From assembly GCA_039819065.1 (NCBI GenBank), contig JBCBSS010000003.1, positions 1 to 64,000 on the forward strand: a stretch of DNA of 64,000 bases, given 5' to 3'. The notes under the pieces are model-generated. The model did no database searches. It was not told where the DNA came from and was given only the letters and a program-made list of their open reading frames with translations. How positions within the stretch are numbered: position 1 is the stretch's first letter; each line of letters begins with the position of its first letter. The stretch comes from JBCBSS01 sp039819065 (GTDB taxonomy: Bacteria > Bacteroidota > Bacteroidia > Cytophagales > Cyclobacteriaceae). Positions 43,945 to 51,344 of this stretch are shown piece after piece. The translations under genes and the position numbers were made by a program.

Positions 43945-44672
43945 AAATAGCCCTTGCCCAGACCAAGCCTCATAAAGGGGATATCTTGAGGAACATAGAT
44001 GATCATTTGGATTTCGCCCGTTTAGCAAGTGAACATGGTGCAGATGCTATTTTCTTCTCGGAATTATCGCTAACAGGTTACGAACCTGAACTTGCTAAAG
44101 ATCTCTCTACATCAATTGATGATGTAAGACTTGATCGGTTACAAAAATTCAGCACTGAGTATCAGATTACCATAGGTACAGGACTGCCCATCCAAAGCAA
44201 CGATGGCATTCATATCAGCATGGTCATCCTCCCACCTGATCAGACTAGAACCGTCTACCACAAACAATTCTTGCATGAAGATGAGGAACCTTTCTTTGTG
44301 CCAGGACAAACTACCAACTACATTGATATAAAGGGTTTAAGGATTGGACTAGCTATTTGCTACGAGATTTCGAGACCCGAACATGTCGAAGCGGCTATCA
44401 ATAATGGAGCAAAGCTCTATTTGGCCAGTGTGGCCAAGTTCGCAGATGGGGTCGAGCAAGCATTCCCACGCTTGAAGCATATCGCCACCGAAAATAATAT
44501 GATAACCTGCATGGTCAATAGTGTCGGTCCGGCAGATAATGGTATTTGCACCGGAAAGTCATGCGTATGGTCAAGGTCAGGTGAACTCCTTATTAACTTA
44601 AGTAGCGATCAAGAAGGTATCGTCATTTTCGATACCAGCTCCCAATCCTCACCCATCAGTCTTTATATATGA
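43941..44672 (+). CDS. carbon-nitrogen hydrolase (nitrilase superfamily)
   Basis: A 243-residue cytoplasmic amidase-like enzyme with the Glu-Lys-Cys triad: Glu41 in FFSELSLTGYEP, Lys108 in YHKQFLHEDEEPFF and Cys140 in LAICYEISRP. Residues GVEQAFPRLKHIATENNM and MVNSVGPADNG fit the conserved nitrilase alpha-beta sandwich. It hydrolyses an amide or transfers an acyl group; the family cannot be narrowed from the sequence. It is translationally coupled to the GNAT gene, and an acetylated product could be its substrate. Confidence 0.87.
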   Translation: MKIALAQTKPHKGDILRNIDDHLDFARLASEHGADAIFFSELSLTGYEPELAKDLSTSIDDVRLDRLQKFSTEYQITIGTGLPIQSNDGIHISMVILPPDQTRTVYHKQFLHEDEEPFFVPGQTTNYIDIKGLRIGLAICYEISRPEHVEAAINNGAKLYLASVAKFADGVEQAFPRLKHIATENNMITCMVNSVGPADNGICTGKSCVWSRSGELLINLSSDQEGIVIFDTSSQSSPISLYI

Positions 44673-44758
44673 TCAAAATCATGTTGCTTTAGCCATATTT
44701 TTATGGTTTTTCAATCAGTCAGTTACTAAAATTGGGGCTAAACTGTACCGATTAACCT

Positions 44759-46228
44759 ATGAAGAGATTACTACTGTGTGTTGCGCTAATTGCGTCTACA
44801 CTGTCTTGCCAGAATCAGAAAAACACATCTGACGAAAGTTCTACTGTTGCTGAGGAACCTCGTGGAGTTGATAATTTGGCTTATAAATGGGGGCAGGTGG
44901 CCCTTACTGCTACGGCCAACGATACAGAAAAATTCGCACCACGACCAACTATTACTTCTCGTTATTTAGGGCTCATTTTCGTCTCTATATTTGATGCCTG
45001 GTCTAGGTATGATGATAAGGCGAAGCCTGTCTATCTAGATGGTCTGGAGAGAAGGCCTGAATCAGAAAGAATCCTCAAAAACAAAGAAATAGCGATAAGC
45101 TACGCCGCCTACGGTGCCATGAGTGAATATTATTATTCGGATAAAGCCCTATTCGCTTCCTTTATGGAAGAACTCGGTTTAGATCCTGATAATCAGTCTC
45201 TTGATCCCAATACGCCTGAAGGTATCGGCAATTTGGCCGCAAAGGCTGTAATCGAAGCAAGAAAAGGCGACGGTGCCAATCAATATGGTGAAGAAGCCAA
45301 TTCTGACGGAGAAGCTTATTTTAACTATGTTGGCTATGAACCGGTCAACTCAGCCGATAGTAATGTAGACCCTAACCGCTGGCAGCCTAAATATTTCTCT
45401 GATGGCAAAGGAGGCAAATTTGCGCCCGGTTGCCTTACGCCATTCTGGGATAAAGTAAAACCTGTCGCTCTTAAGTCCGGTGATCAGTTCAGGCCTGGTC
45501 CTCCACCTATGATTGGTTCTGAGCAACTAAAAGAAGAAGTACAAGAGGTGATCGAAATGCAGGCCACCCTTACGGATGAACAAAAGGCGTTGGTTGAATT
45601 TATGCGCGATGGCCCTCAATCGGTACAACAGGCTGGGCACTGGCTCAAGTTTGCACAGGACGTATCCCGCAGGGACAATCATACACTTGATCAAGATGTG
45701 AAGATGTACTTCTTCAACCAAGTCACCGCCATGGATGCTTTCATTGCTTCCTGGGATTCTAAAATGCACTATGATTACGCCCGACCATACGCTTTGGTGC
45801 ACCAGTATTATGAGGATCAAATTATTAAGGCCTGGGGAGGTGAAGGAAAAGGCATGCTGGATATGAAGGGACAGCAATGGAGGCCTTATTCCCCAGAGAC
45901 TTTCCTTTGTCCGCCATTTCCAAGCTATGTATCAGGCCACAGTTGTGTCAGTGGTGCCTGCGGAGAGGCACTCAAACTTTGGACAGGTAGTGACGAGTTT
46001 GGAGAAAGTGTAGAACTAGTAGCTGGTGCGTTGACAGAACCGGACAACCTTGGAGATACAGTAACACTGAACTTTCCCACTTTTACGGAAACCGCTGATA
46101 TGGCCGGTATCTCGCGGGTACTGGGTGGCTATCATATACAAGCAGATAACGTAGCTGGTCTGCAGCTAGGCAGAGACGTAGCTAATGAAGTATGGAAGTT
46201 CTATAAAGAGCATGTTGGGGAAGAATAA
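44759..46228 (+). CDS. vanadium-haloperoxidase-like (PAP2 superfamily) lipoprotein
   Basis: A 489-residue lipoprotein (lipobox STLSC, Cys near 17). The all-helical body has the PAP2/vanadium-chloroperoxidase signature in two parts: PPFPSYVSGHSCVSGACGEAL (about 383-403, with the phosphate/vanadate-binding Ser-Gly-His) and ISRVLGGYHIQADNVAGLQL (about 450-470, with Arg and the covalently bound His). The first Lys/Arg motif is around residues 320-350 (SWDSKMHYDYARP). It may halogenate organics or act as a phosphatase; marine bacteria often carry such lipoproteins. Single gene, 120 bp from the next. Confidence 0.85.
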   Translation: MKRLLLCVALIASTLSCQNQKNTSDESSTVAEEPRGVDNLAYKWGQVALTATANDTEKFAPRPTITSRYLGLIFVSIFDAWSRYDDKAKPVYLDGLERRPESERILKNKEIAISYAAYGAMSEYYYSDKALFASFMEELGLDPDNQSLDPNTPEGIGNLAAKAVIEARKGDGANQYGEEANSDGEAYFNYVGYEPVNSADSNVDPNRWQPKYFSDGKGGKFAPGCLTPFWDKVKPVALKSGDQFRPGPPPMIGSEQLKEEVQEVIEMQATLTDEQKALVEFMRDGPQSVQQAGHWLKFAQDVSRRDNHTLDQDVKMYFFNQVTAMDAFIASWDSKMHYDYARPYALVHQYYEDQIIKAWGGEGKGMLDMKGQQWRPYSPETFLCPPFPSYVSGHSCVSGACGEALKLWTGSDEFGESVELVAGALTEPDNLGDTVTLNFPTFTETADMAGISRVLGGYHIQADNVAGLQLGRDVANEVWKFYKEHVGEE

Positions 46229-46351
46229 GACCTAAGCCTTGTCTCAAGTGTAGTACCGTTGGAAATAGATAATGACCTGGGGTAATACAACGCGCTGAAG
46301 AGGAAACCGGAATTATTATATTTGATGCCGACACCCAGCTAGCATTGAGAA

Positions 46352-46837
46352 TTGACATCCGAATTGACAAATAGTGACGCCCTGCTAATAAGTGAGGCCG
46401 AGGAAGAAGACCTTGCAGAGATTCTAACTTTGCAAAAGATGTGTTATCTACAAGAAGCTGAGCTTTATGATGACTATGACATCCCTCCTCTTCATCAGAC
46501 ACAAGACGCTATTTATGAGGATTTCAAGAAGGGCTTAATATTGAAAGCTTTCCAAAATGAAAAGGTAATTGGTTCAGTCCGGGCGTATGCGAAAGACGAA
46601 AGCTGTTACATCGGCAGACTCATTGTGCATCCTGAGTTTCAGAACAGAGGGCTGGGCAAACTGTTAATGGCCAAAGTTGAAGCAGCCTATCCTAACGCTA
46701 AACGCTTTGAGCTTTTTACCGGGCATGCAAGTGAGAAAAACCTAGCCTTATATGGTAAACTGGGTTATAGACGTTTTAAGCAACAGGAGATCAATGAGAA
46801 GTTGAATTTGATCTTCTTGGAAAAGATGAACCCTTAG
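46352..46837 (+). CDS. GNAT family N-acetyltransferase
   Basis: A 161-residue acetyltransferase: YIGRLIVHPEFQNRGLGKLL is motif A (Q-N-R-G-L-G-K acetyl-CoA loop), and FELFTGHASEKNLALYGKLGY is the motif-B segment. It starts with a TTG at 46352 (no ATG precedes the first strand, ALLISEAEEEDLAEI). It lies 22 bp before the Crp/Fnr gene and may share its transcript. Substrate unknown. Confidence 0.8.
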   Translation: MTSELTNSDALLISEAEEEDLAEILTLQKMCYLQEAELYDDYDIPPLHQTQDAIYEDFKKGLILKAFQNEKVIGSVRAYAKDESCYIGRLIVHPEFQNRGLGKLLMAKVEAAYPNAKRFELFTGHASEKNLALYGKLGYRRFKQQEINEKLNLIFLEKMNP

Positions 46838-46859
46838 CCAAACAGTAATCACGAAGTAT

Positions 46860-47483
46860 ATGGATGACGCGGCAATTTCTAAAGCACTTGGCCACCTTTC
46901 TCCTCAACTCAAGGAAGAGATTATTCAGGCATCTTCGATTAAGGAAATACCTGAGAACACCACTATCCTACGGGCGGGTCAATATGTCAAGGTAGTGCCA
47001 ATCGTTCTGGAAGGCCTGATCAAAGTATTTACCAGCTTTAATGACAAGGAGCTGTTGCTCTACTACATCAAACCTGATGAAAGCTGTATTATGTCCTTCA
47101 GCTCAGGGCTACGAAACGACCCCAGTCATGTCTTTGCTATAACCGAGGAGCCCACCACTGCCCTACTGTTACCAGTAGATAAGATGAACTCCTGGATCAG
47201 GGAATACCCGGATATCAATTCCCTATTCTACAGGCAGTACAACACCAGGTATGTCGATCTGCTCGATACCATTAATCATCTGCTTTTCAACAAGATGGAT
47301 GAGCGATTGATGAATTATCTGGAAGAGAGAATCAAACTCACTCAGAAAAACCCACTCAAAATATCCCATAGACAAATCGCTCAGGAATTAGGTACGGCAC
47401 GAGAAGTGGTGAGCCGTATTATGAAAAAACTGGAGAATGAAGGGAAAGTAAAGCAGCACTCCAATAGCATAGAAATGCTATAA
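46860..47483 (+). CDS. Crp/Fnr-family transcriptional regulator
   Basis: A 207-residue regulator: cyclic-nucleotide-binding-like beta-roll (about 20-125; LRAGQYVKVVPIVLEGLIKV), dimerisation helix, and HTH_Crp (about 150-200) with ISHRQIAQELGTAREVVSRI followed by MKKLENEGKVKQ. It has no Fnr cysteine set, and the cAMP-contact Arg/Ser residues of true Crp are not obvious, so the effector is unknown. Such proteins in Bacteroidota act in stress and nitrogen-oxide responses. It ends 2 bp before a perfect Crp-like dyad at 47486-47499 ahead of two small membrane genes. Confidence 0.87.
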   Translation: MDDAAISKALGHLSPQLKEEIIQASSIKEIPENTTILRAGQYVKVVPIVLEGLIKVFTSFNDKELLLYYIKPDESCIMSFSSGLRNDPSHVFAITEEPTTALLLPVDKMNSWIREYPDINSLFYRQYNTRYVDLLDTINHLLFNKMDERLMNYLEERIKLTQKNPLKISHRQIAQELGTAREVVSRIMKKLENEGKVKQHSNSIEML

Positions 47484-47485
47484 CG

Positions 47486-47529
47486 GTGACTTTGGTCACT
47501 GTTCATGACAACTGGCCTGGCTAGCTTTG
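47486..47529 (+). promoter_or_regulatory. Crp-like operator with TAnnTTTG promoter, class II spacing
   Basis: GTGAC-tttg-GTCAC (47486-47499) is a perfect dyad that fits TGTGA-N6-TCACA in eight of ten bases. TAGCTTTG (47522-47529) matches TAnnTTTG exactly and no -33 TTTG is present. With the start near 47534, the dyad centre (47492.5) lies at about -41.5, where an activator would replace the -33 contact. Confidence 0.6.
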
Positions 47530-47539
47530 ACAAAAAACG

Positions 47540-47635
47540 ATGAAAAACCAGGTGTTAAAAGCCGGATTACTTTGCATCGCTTGTATCGGATTGGTGACGG
47601 GCGTTGTCCTGATCCTTCAGTATTTGTCAAACTAA
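47540..47635 (+). CDS. 31-residue single-TM protein
   Basis: A short frame (MKNQVLKAGLLCIACIGLVT and 11 more residues ending LQYLSN) encodes one hydrophobic helix, with basic residues at the start (inside). It begins 11 bp after a TAnnTTTG element and 14 bp before the DUF2892 gene. Small TM proteins are easily missed; nothing is known of its role. Confidence 0.5.
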   Translation: MKNQVLKAGLLCIACIGLVTGVVLILQYLSN

Positions 47636-47649
47636 ACCTATATAATGTC

Positions 47650-47868
47650 ATGAAAAAGAACATGGGAAGCCCAGACCGTATTATCAGAATTGTTGTCGCT
47701 GCTATCGTTGCAGCCTTATTCTTCACTAATGTTATTACCGGAATTTTAGGCATTGTCTTAATGGCCCTGGCTGGTATTTTCCTACTAACCGGGTTAGTAA
47801 GCTTTTGCCCATTATATGCTCCTTTCGGTATAACAACATGCAGGGTAAAAACAAAAGGTGCTAACTAA
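47650..47868 (+). CDS. DUF2892 (YgaP-type) membrane protein
   Basis: A 72-residue inner-membrane protein with two hydrophobic helices (about 10-28 and 32-52), start MKKNMGSPDRIIRIVVAAIV, then LFFTNVITGILGIVLMALAG and the family ending FCPLYAPFGITTCR. In YgaP the same unit is fused to a rhodanese and linked to sulfur or nitric-oxide metabolism. ATG at 47650 is chosen since the longer frame from 47527 runs through the small TM gene in another phase. Terminator at 47947. Confidence 0.8.
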   Translation: MKKNMGSPDRIIRIVVAAIVAALFFTNVITGILGIVLMALAGIFLLTGLVSFCPLYAPFGITTCRVKTKGAN

Positions 47869-47946
47869 ACCACCCTTATAATTACTAATTCAAAAGACAT
47901 CTAGTACTTTAAGTAAATTAAAGAGCTACTGCTTGTTACATATAGT

Positions 47947-47990
47947 ACCGCGATTCGTTCTATTATAGAATGGGTCGCGGTTTTTGTTTA
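47947..47990 (+). terminator. Rho-independent terminator
   Basis: ACCGCGA ... TCGCGGT (outer stem 47947-47953 / 47975-47981) with an inner TTCTA-tta-TAGAA helix, followed by TTTTTGTTTA. It ends the transcript of the DUF2892 gene. Confidence 0.75.
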
Positions 47991-48110
47991 TAGGCCTGCC
48001 AGCCTTTAGTCAATATCTGTTGCTGCCCTTCGAATTTAATTAATGGCTATTTGTAACCTTATGATGGTCATGAAAGGTTGTTAAACGTGGGCGCAAAACA
48101 CTTGTCTATG

Positions 48111-49325
48111 AACATAAAACTGTTCTTATCTTTATTAATAGTAACAATATCCACCCTTTCCTTTGGTCAAAAGATAATCGTTCGAGGTGCTGTATCAGAT
48201 TTCGAAACCGGCGAGAAATTAGTATCAGCCAGTGTTTACCTTGCTCAGACTGACATCGGCAGCAGCACCAACCTATCCGGTTCATTTGCCTTCAATGCTC
48301 CCAAAGGGCAGTACGAGTTAGTAGTATCATACGTTGGTTATCAACAGATCATACAACCCATTGTGTTCACTAAGGATACTGTGATGAACATCAAACTCAA
48401 GCCTGAGGTCAAAAACCTTAGTGAGGTATTGGTTAAACCGGATACTACTAATTGGGCCAGTGACTTCGAAACTTTTAAGCGTTTGTTCATCGGTAGAACT
48501 GATAACGCAGCATCCACGGTTATCGAAAACCCCAAGAACCTGATTTTCTTTTTTGACCCGAAGGATAGAATGTTTTTTGCGCACGCCAAAGAGGACATTA
48601 TCATTAGAAATGATGCGCTCGGGTATAGAATCTACTATGATCTGAAACAATTCGAAATGAACTTTAGAACCGGGTATTTGAGATACCTGGGTATTCCAAG
48701 GTTCGAAAAGCTCTCCTCAAAATCGAAGCGAAAACAAAGGAAATGGGCCAACAATAGGCTTGACGCCTACCAAGGTTCGTTCGAGCATTTTATCGATGCC
48801 TTGGAAAAAGACCAGATAGAAGAAAATGACTTTGCCATCAATGAAATCATTCGCAAGCCGACGAACCTTGATAAAGAGTTGATAAGACAGAAAGTAATGG
48901 AATACAGGCGTAAGCTTAGAAATAGAGTGGCACAACAAGGCAGGATTGATTTCGCCGGCAGAGATACATTGAGCGATAGTCTTCGGTATTGGCAAAACCT
49001 AAATCGCAAGCCTGACTATGAAGACAGCGTGGGCAAGTATTTGAATAAGAAAGCACAAATGATGGATACTGCCAATACCATATGTTGCACGAACATACTC
49101 AGGATCATTTATAAAGGTGAACCCGAAGCAATGGGTTTTGCCTTACAACGAAGACGCCAGTCGCAAGGTGATAATAAGCAAACCTCATTAGTTCATTTAC
49201 TGAATAGAAAACTCGCCATAGCAGAAAATGGCTATTATGATGTGAATAATATTCTTTTCGAAGGGTATCTGGAATGGGCTTCCAACATTGCAGAGATGCT
49301 GCCTATTAATTATGAGCCTGATTAG
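48111..49325 (+). CDS. exported protein with carboxypeptidase-regulatory-like domain
   Basis: A 404-residue exported protein: signal peptide (MNIKLFLSLLIVTISTLSFG), then a CarboxypepD_reg-like beta-sandwich (about 20-105: VRGAVSDFETGEKLVSASVY, TNLSGSFAFNAPKGQYELVV, SYVGYQ). This is the kind found at the N-terminus of SusC/TonB receptors. A ~290-residue mostly helical and charged region follows with no recognised family. No TonB barrel is present, so it is not a receptor. Gene context gives no clue. ATG at 48111 replaces the longer frame from 48078. Confidence 0.72.
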   Translation, partial: NIKLFLSLLIVTISTLSFGQKIIVRGAVSDFETGEKLVSASVYLAQTDIGSSTNLSGSFAFNAPKGQYELVVSYVGYQQIIQPIVFTKDTVMNIKLKPEVKNLSEVLVKPDTTNWASDFETFKRLFIGRTDNAASTVIENPKNLIFFFDPKDRMFFAHAKEDIIIRNDALGYRIYYDLKQFEMNFRTGYLRYLGIPRFEKLSSKSKRKQRKWANNRLDAYQGSFEHFIDALEKDQIEENDFAINEIIRKPTNLDKELIRQKVMEYRRKLRNRVAQQGRIDFAGRDTLSDSLRYWQNLNRKPDYEDSVGKYLNKKAQMMDTANTICCTNILRIIYKGEPEAMGFALQRRRQSQGDNKQTSLVHLLNRKLAIAENGYYDVNNILFEGYLEWASNIAEMLPINYEPD

Positions 49326-49369
49326 AAACGGCTATTAAACGAATATCCAAGTCTGTCAATTACCCTTCA

Positions 49370-50347
49370 TTACCATCCACCAGAAGCGCCGTCTCCACCA
49401 AAACCACCACTAGAACCACCGGAGGAGCCGGAACCCGCATCACCACCCCAGCCACCGCCGCTTGAACCTGAAGAGCCACCAAACCAACCTTGCCCTGAGC
49501 CAATTGACTCCTTAGTGAACATCAATCCCATGAAGCCCAAAACCACTACCGCTTGCTGGCCAACAGTACTCTCTTGCTTGTCTATTTTCTTAGGCACCAA
49601 CCTGTATTTAGGAAATTTGAAAGCCACAAATGAGATTACAAACCCAAATAGCATAATGGCCAAACCAATGGTCATATTGATTAAATACCAACCCAAACCT
49701 AAATAGGCCAAGGTTCCCACCAATACCAGCAGGCCTCTTCTACTTACAAACCTTTTGAGTACTTCCAAGACCAGAAAAAGAGGCAAGAATAGCACAAACA
49801 TCCATGAGTTTGCCTGTTTGCCTTTATGAGATTTAAGCACGCCGATGACCTCACTTAATCCTTGGTTTATTCCGACGAAGTAACCCCCAATCTTAAATGG
49901 TGGCGCCATTTGGTCATCAATGATGCTTTTGGCTTTTCTATTAGACAAACCCCATCTTAAGGACTTGCCCACCTCTATCCGCATGGTTCTATCTTTCTTA
50001 GCCACCAAGATCAAAACGGCATTACCTGGTTGCTCCATTCCCCTAGACAGGTCATTAGCTAAATTAAGGCTGTAGCTTTCCAGGGTCTCTCTATTAGTAG
50101 AATAGATCATTCTGATGAATATCCGACTACCCGTTAAGGCGTACAATGAGTCTATTCTTTTGGTAAGATAATTGACCTGATTGGGCTGCAATGTCTTGGT
50201 CAGATCTACTACAGCTTCTGAACCATCCCTGAGCGTTGGAGATGCTTGAACCTGCGCTTTTGAGATAGTAACTTGAAATAAAAATGGCAGTAAAAAAAGG
50301 AGTAGAAGATGAGTCTGATTGATGCTCGGATTTGCTGGTTTGTTCAT
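49370..50347 (-). CDS. TPM-domain membrane protein with Gly/Ser-rich tail
   Basis: A 325-residue protein: signal peptide (about 1-32), a TPM_phosphatase domain (about 38-170) with VNYLTKRIDSLYALTGSRIF, SLNLANDLSRGMEQPGNAVL and RIEVGKSLRWGLSN, three hydrophobic segments (about 180-270) and a low-complexity C-terminus of Gly, Ser and Trp (GGSSGSSGGGWGGDAGSG). TPM domains occur in PspC-like stress proteins and thylakoid PSII repair factors; the catalytic value is debated. ATG at 50347 is chosen over the TTG at 50362. Single gene, convergent with the 48111 gene. Confidence 0.82.
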   Translation of the reverse strand: MNKPANPSINQTHLLLLFLLPFLFQVTISKAQVQASPTLRDGSEAVVDLTKTLQPNQVNYLTKRIDSLYALTGSRIFIRMIYSTNRETLESYSLNLANDLSRGMEQPGNAVLILVAKKDRTMRIEVGKSLRWGLSNRKAKSIIDDQMAPPFKIGGYFVGINQGLSEVIGVLKSHKGKQANSWMFVLFLPLFLVLEVLKRFVSRRGLLVLVGTLAYLGLGWYLINMTIGLAIMLFGFVISFVAFKFPKYRLVPKKIDKQESTVGQQAVVVLGFMGLMFTKESIGSGQGWFGGSSGSSGGGWGGDAGSGSSGGSSGGFGGDGASGGW

Positions 50348-50510
50348 AAACCGATGGTACAATAAAACGAGGTGAAATACAAGTTAGAATTGCTCAGTCG
50401 CTTCTCAAAACAGGAAAATCTGCAAAGCAATATTACATAAGCTACCCAAGAAGCCAGAATAGCGCAGCCACGACTTGGATAGTCCTTGTCAAGCGCTAAC
50501 TTCGCGGCCT

Positions 50511-51062
50511 ATGAGAAACAAACAACGTACCTACGACCGATTCGTCAATACTACTTCCGAGTGGCTAAAAGCCCTGGAAGGTTATGACGCAGAACATCTC
50601 AAACACAAACCAGCGCCCGATCAATGGAGTCTGGCTGAGTTGTATGATCACTTGATGCGAGTAGCTAATACCTATCAAATTCCACATTTCTTGAACTGCG
50701 CGAACAATGGCACAAAGCGCCTTTCCGGCAAGAACTACAAAGGAATGGTGATTTTTGATGTGGATTACCTACCAGGCAAAAAGATGCGCATGGAGAACTT
50801 CCCTCCTGATATTGTAAGGGATTTTACTCCGGTGGTAAAAGAGAAGAACATTCTACTCAAAGAGTTTGAAGGCTTCATTCGCATGGTGCAGAATGACTTG
50901 CAAACTAAACTGATGAACGCCGATACCAATCTGAAAGAGTATCATCCGTTATTCGGTTGGATTAACGCCGTCGAGTGGTTTTCATTGATAGAAATTCACA
51001 TCAGGCACCACTTACCGCAACGCACTAGACTGGAACAAGCAAAAGCGACGCAAACCGCATAA
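50511..51062 (+). CDS. DinB-superfamily protein
   Basis: A 183-residue DinB_2-type four-helix-bundle protein: KPAPDQWSLAELYDHLMRVA holds the first metal His (WSLAELYDH), and the C-terminal WFSLIEIHIRHHLPQRTRL holds the other two. It is probably a metal-dependent thiol transferase-like enzyme, but no substrate is known. ATG at 50511 is preferred over a TTG at 50475. Its stop codon is separated by only one base from the TA that flanks the MITE at 51066. Confidence 0.82.
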   Translation: MRNKQRTYDRFVNTTSEWLKALEGYDAEHLKHKPAPDQWSLAELYDHLMRVANTYQIPHFLNCANNGTKRLSGKNYKGMVIFDVDYLPGKKMRMENFPPDIVRDFTPVVKEKNILLKEFEGFIRMVQNDLQTKLMNADTNLKEYHPLFGWINAVEWFSLIEIHIRHHLPQRTRLEQAKATQTA

Positions 51063-51065
51063 ATA

Positions 51066-51344
51066 GGGTTTGCTGAAAAAGTCTCAGTTATGCCAGCTAC
51101 AAGGCGGACGAAGGAAGATGTATGCTTATACTTCGATCTGAGGCCAACGCAGTACCTGCCTGCCGGCAAAGGCAGGGATGGCGTGACTGAGGCTAGTGTT
51201 GAAAACCCAGGTATCGAGATTTTCAGATGCTCAAAACTAAGACTCTAAGCTAAAAAAACTTGCAACCGCTGAAAAACTAAATATTCGCTTTGGAATTCCA
51301 AGTCAGCACCCTTTTAGTATTTCGACACGTTTTTAAGCAGACCC
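51066..51344. mobile_element. 279-bp MITE filling the gap between two convergent genes
   Basis: The termini GGGTTTGCTGAAAAA (51066-51080) and TTTTTAAGCAGACCC (51330-51344) are inverted repeats with 13 of 15 matches, flanked by the dinucleotide TA at 51064-51065 and 51345-51346. No transposase frame lies inside; an inner stem CCTGCCT...AGGCAGG near 51162-51183 is present. TA duplication is the hallmark of IS630/Tc1-mariner-type insertion, but the family is unconfirmed. The stop codon of the SpoIIE gene (TAG) is formed by the TA and the first base of the element. Confidence 0.7.

Noticed and set aside
46229..46375. A short frame reading RAEEETGIIIFDADTQLALR before the GNAT gene, possibly a gene remnant
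   Set aside because: Only ~25 codons between stops, no ATG and no family match that I can name. It may be chance or an old remnant.
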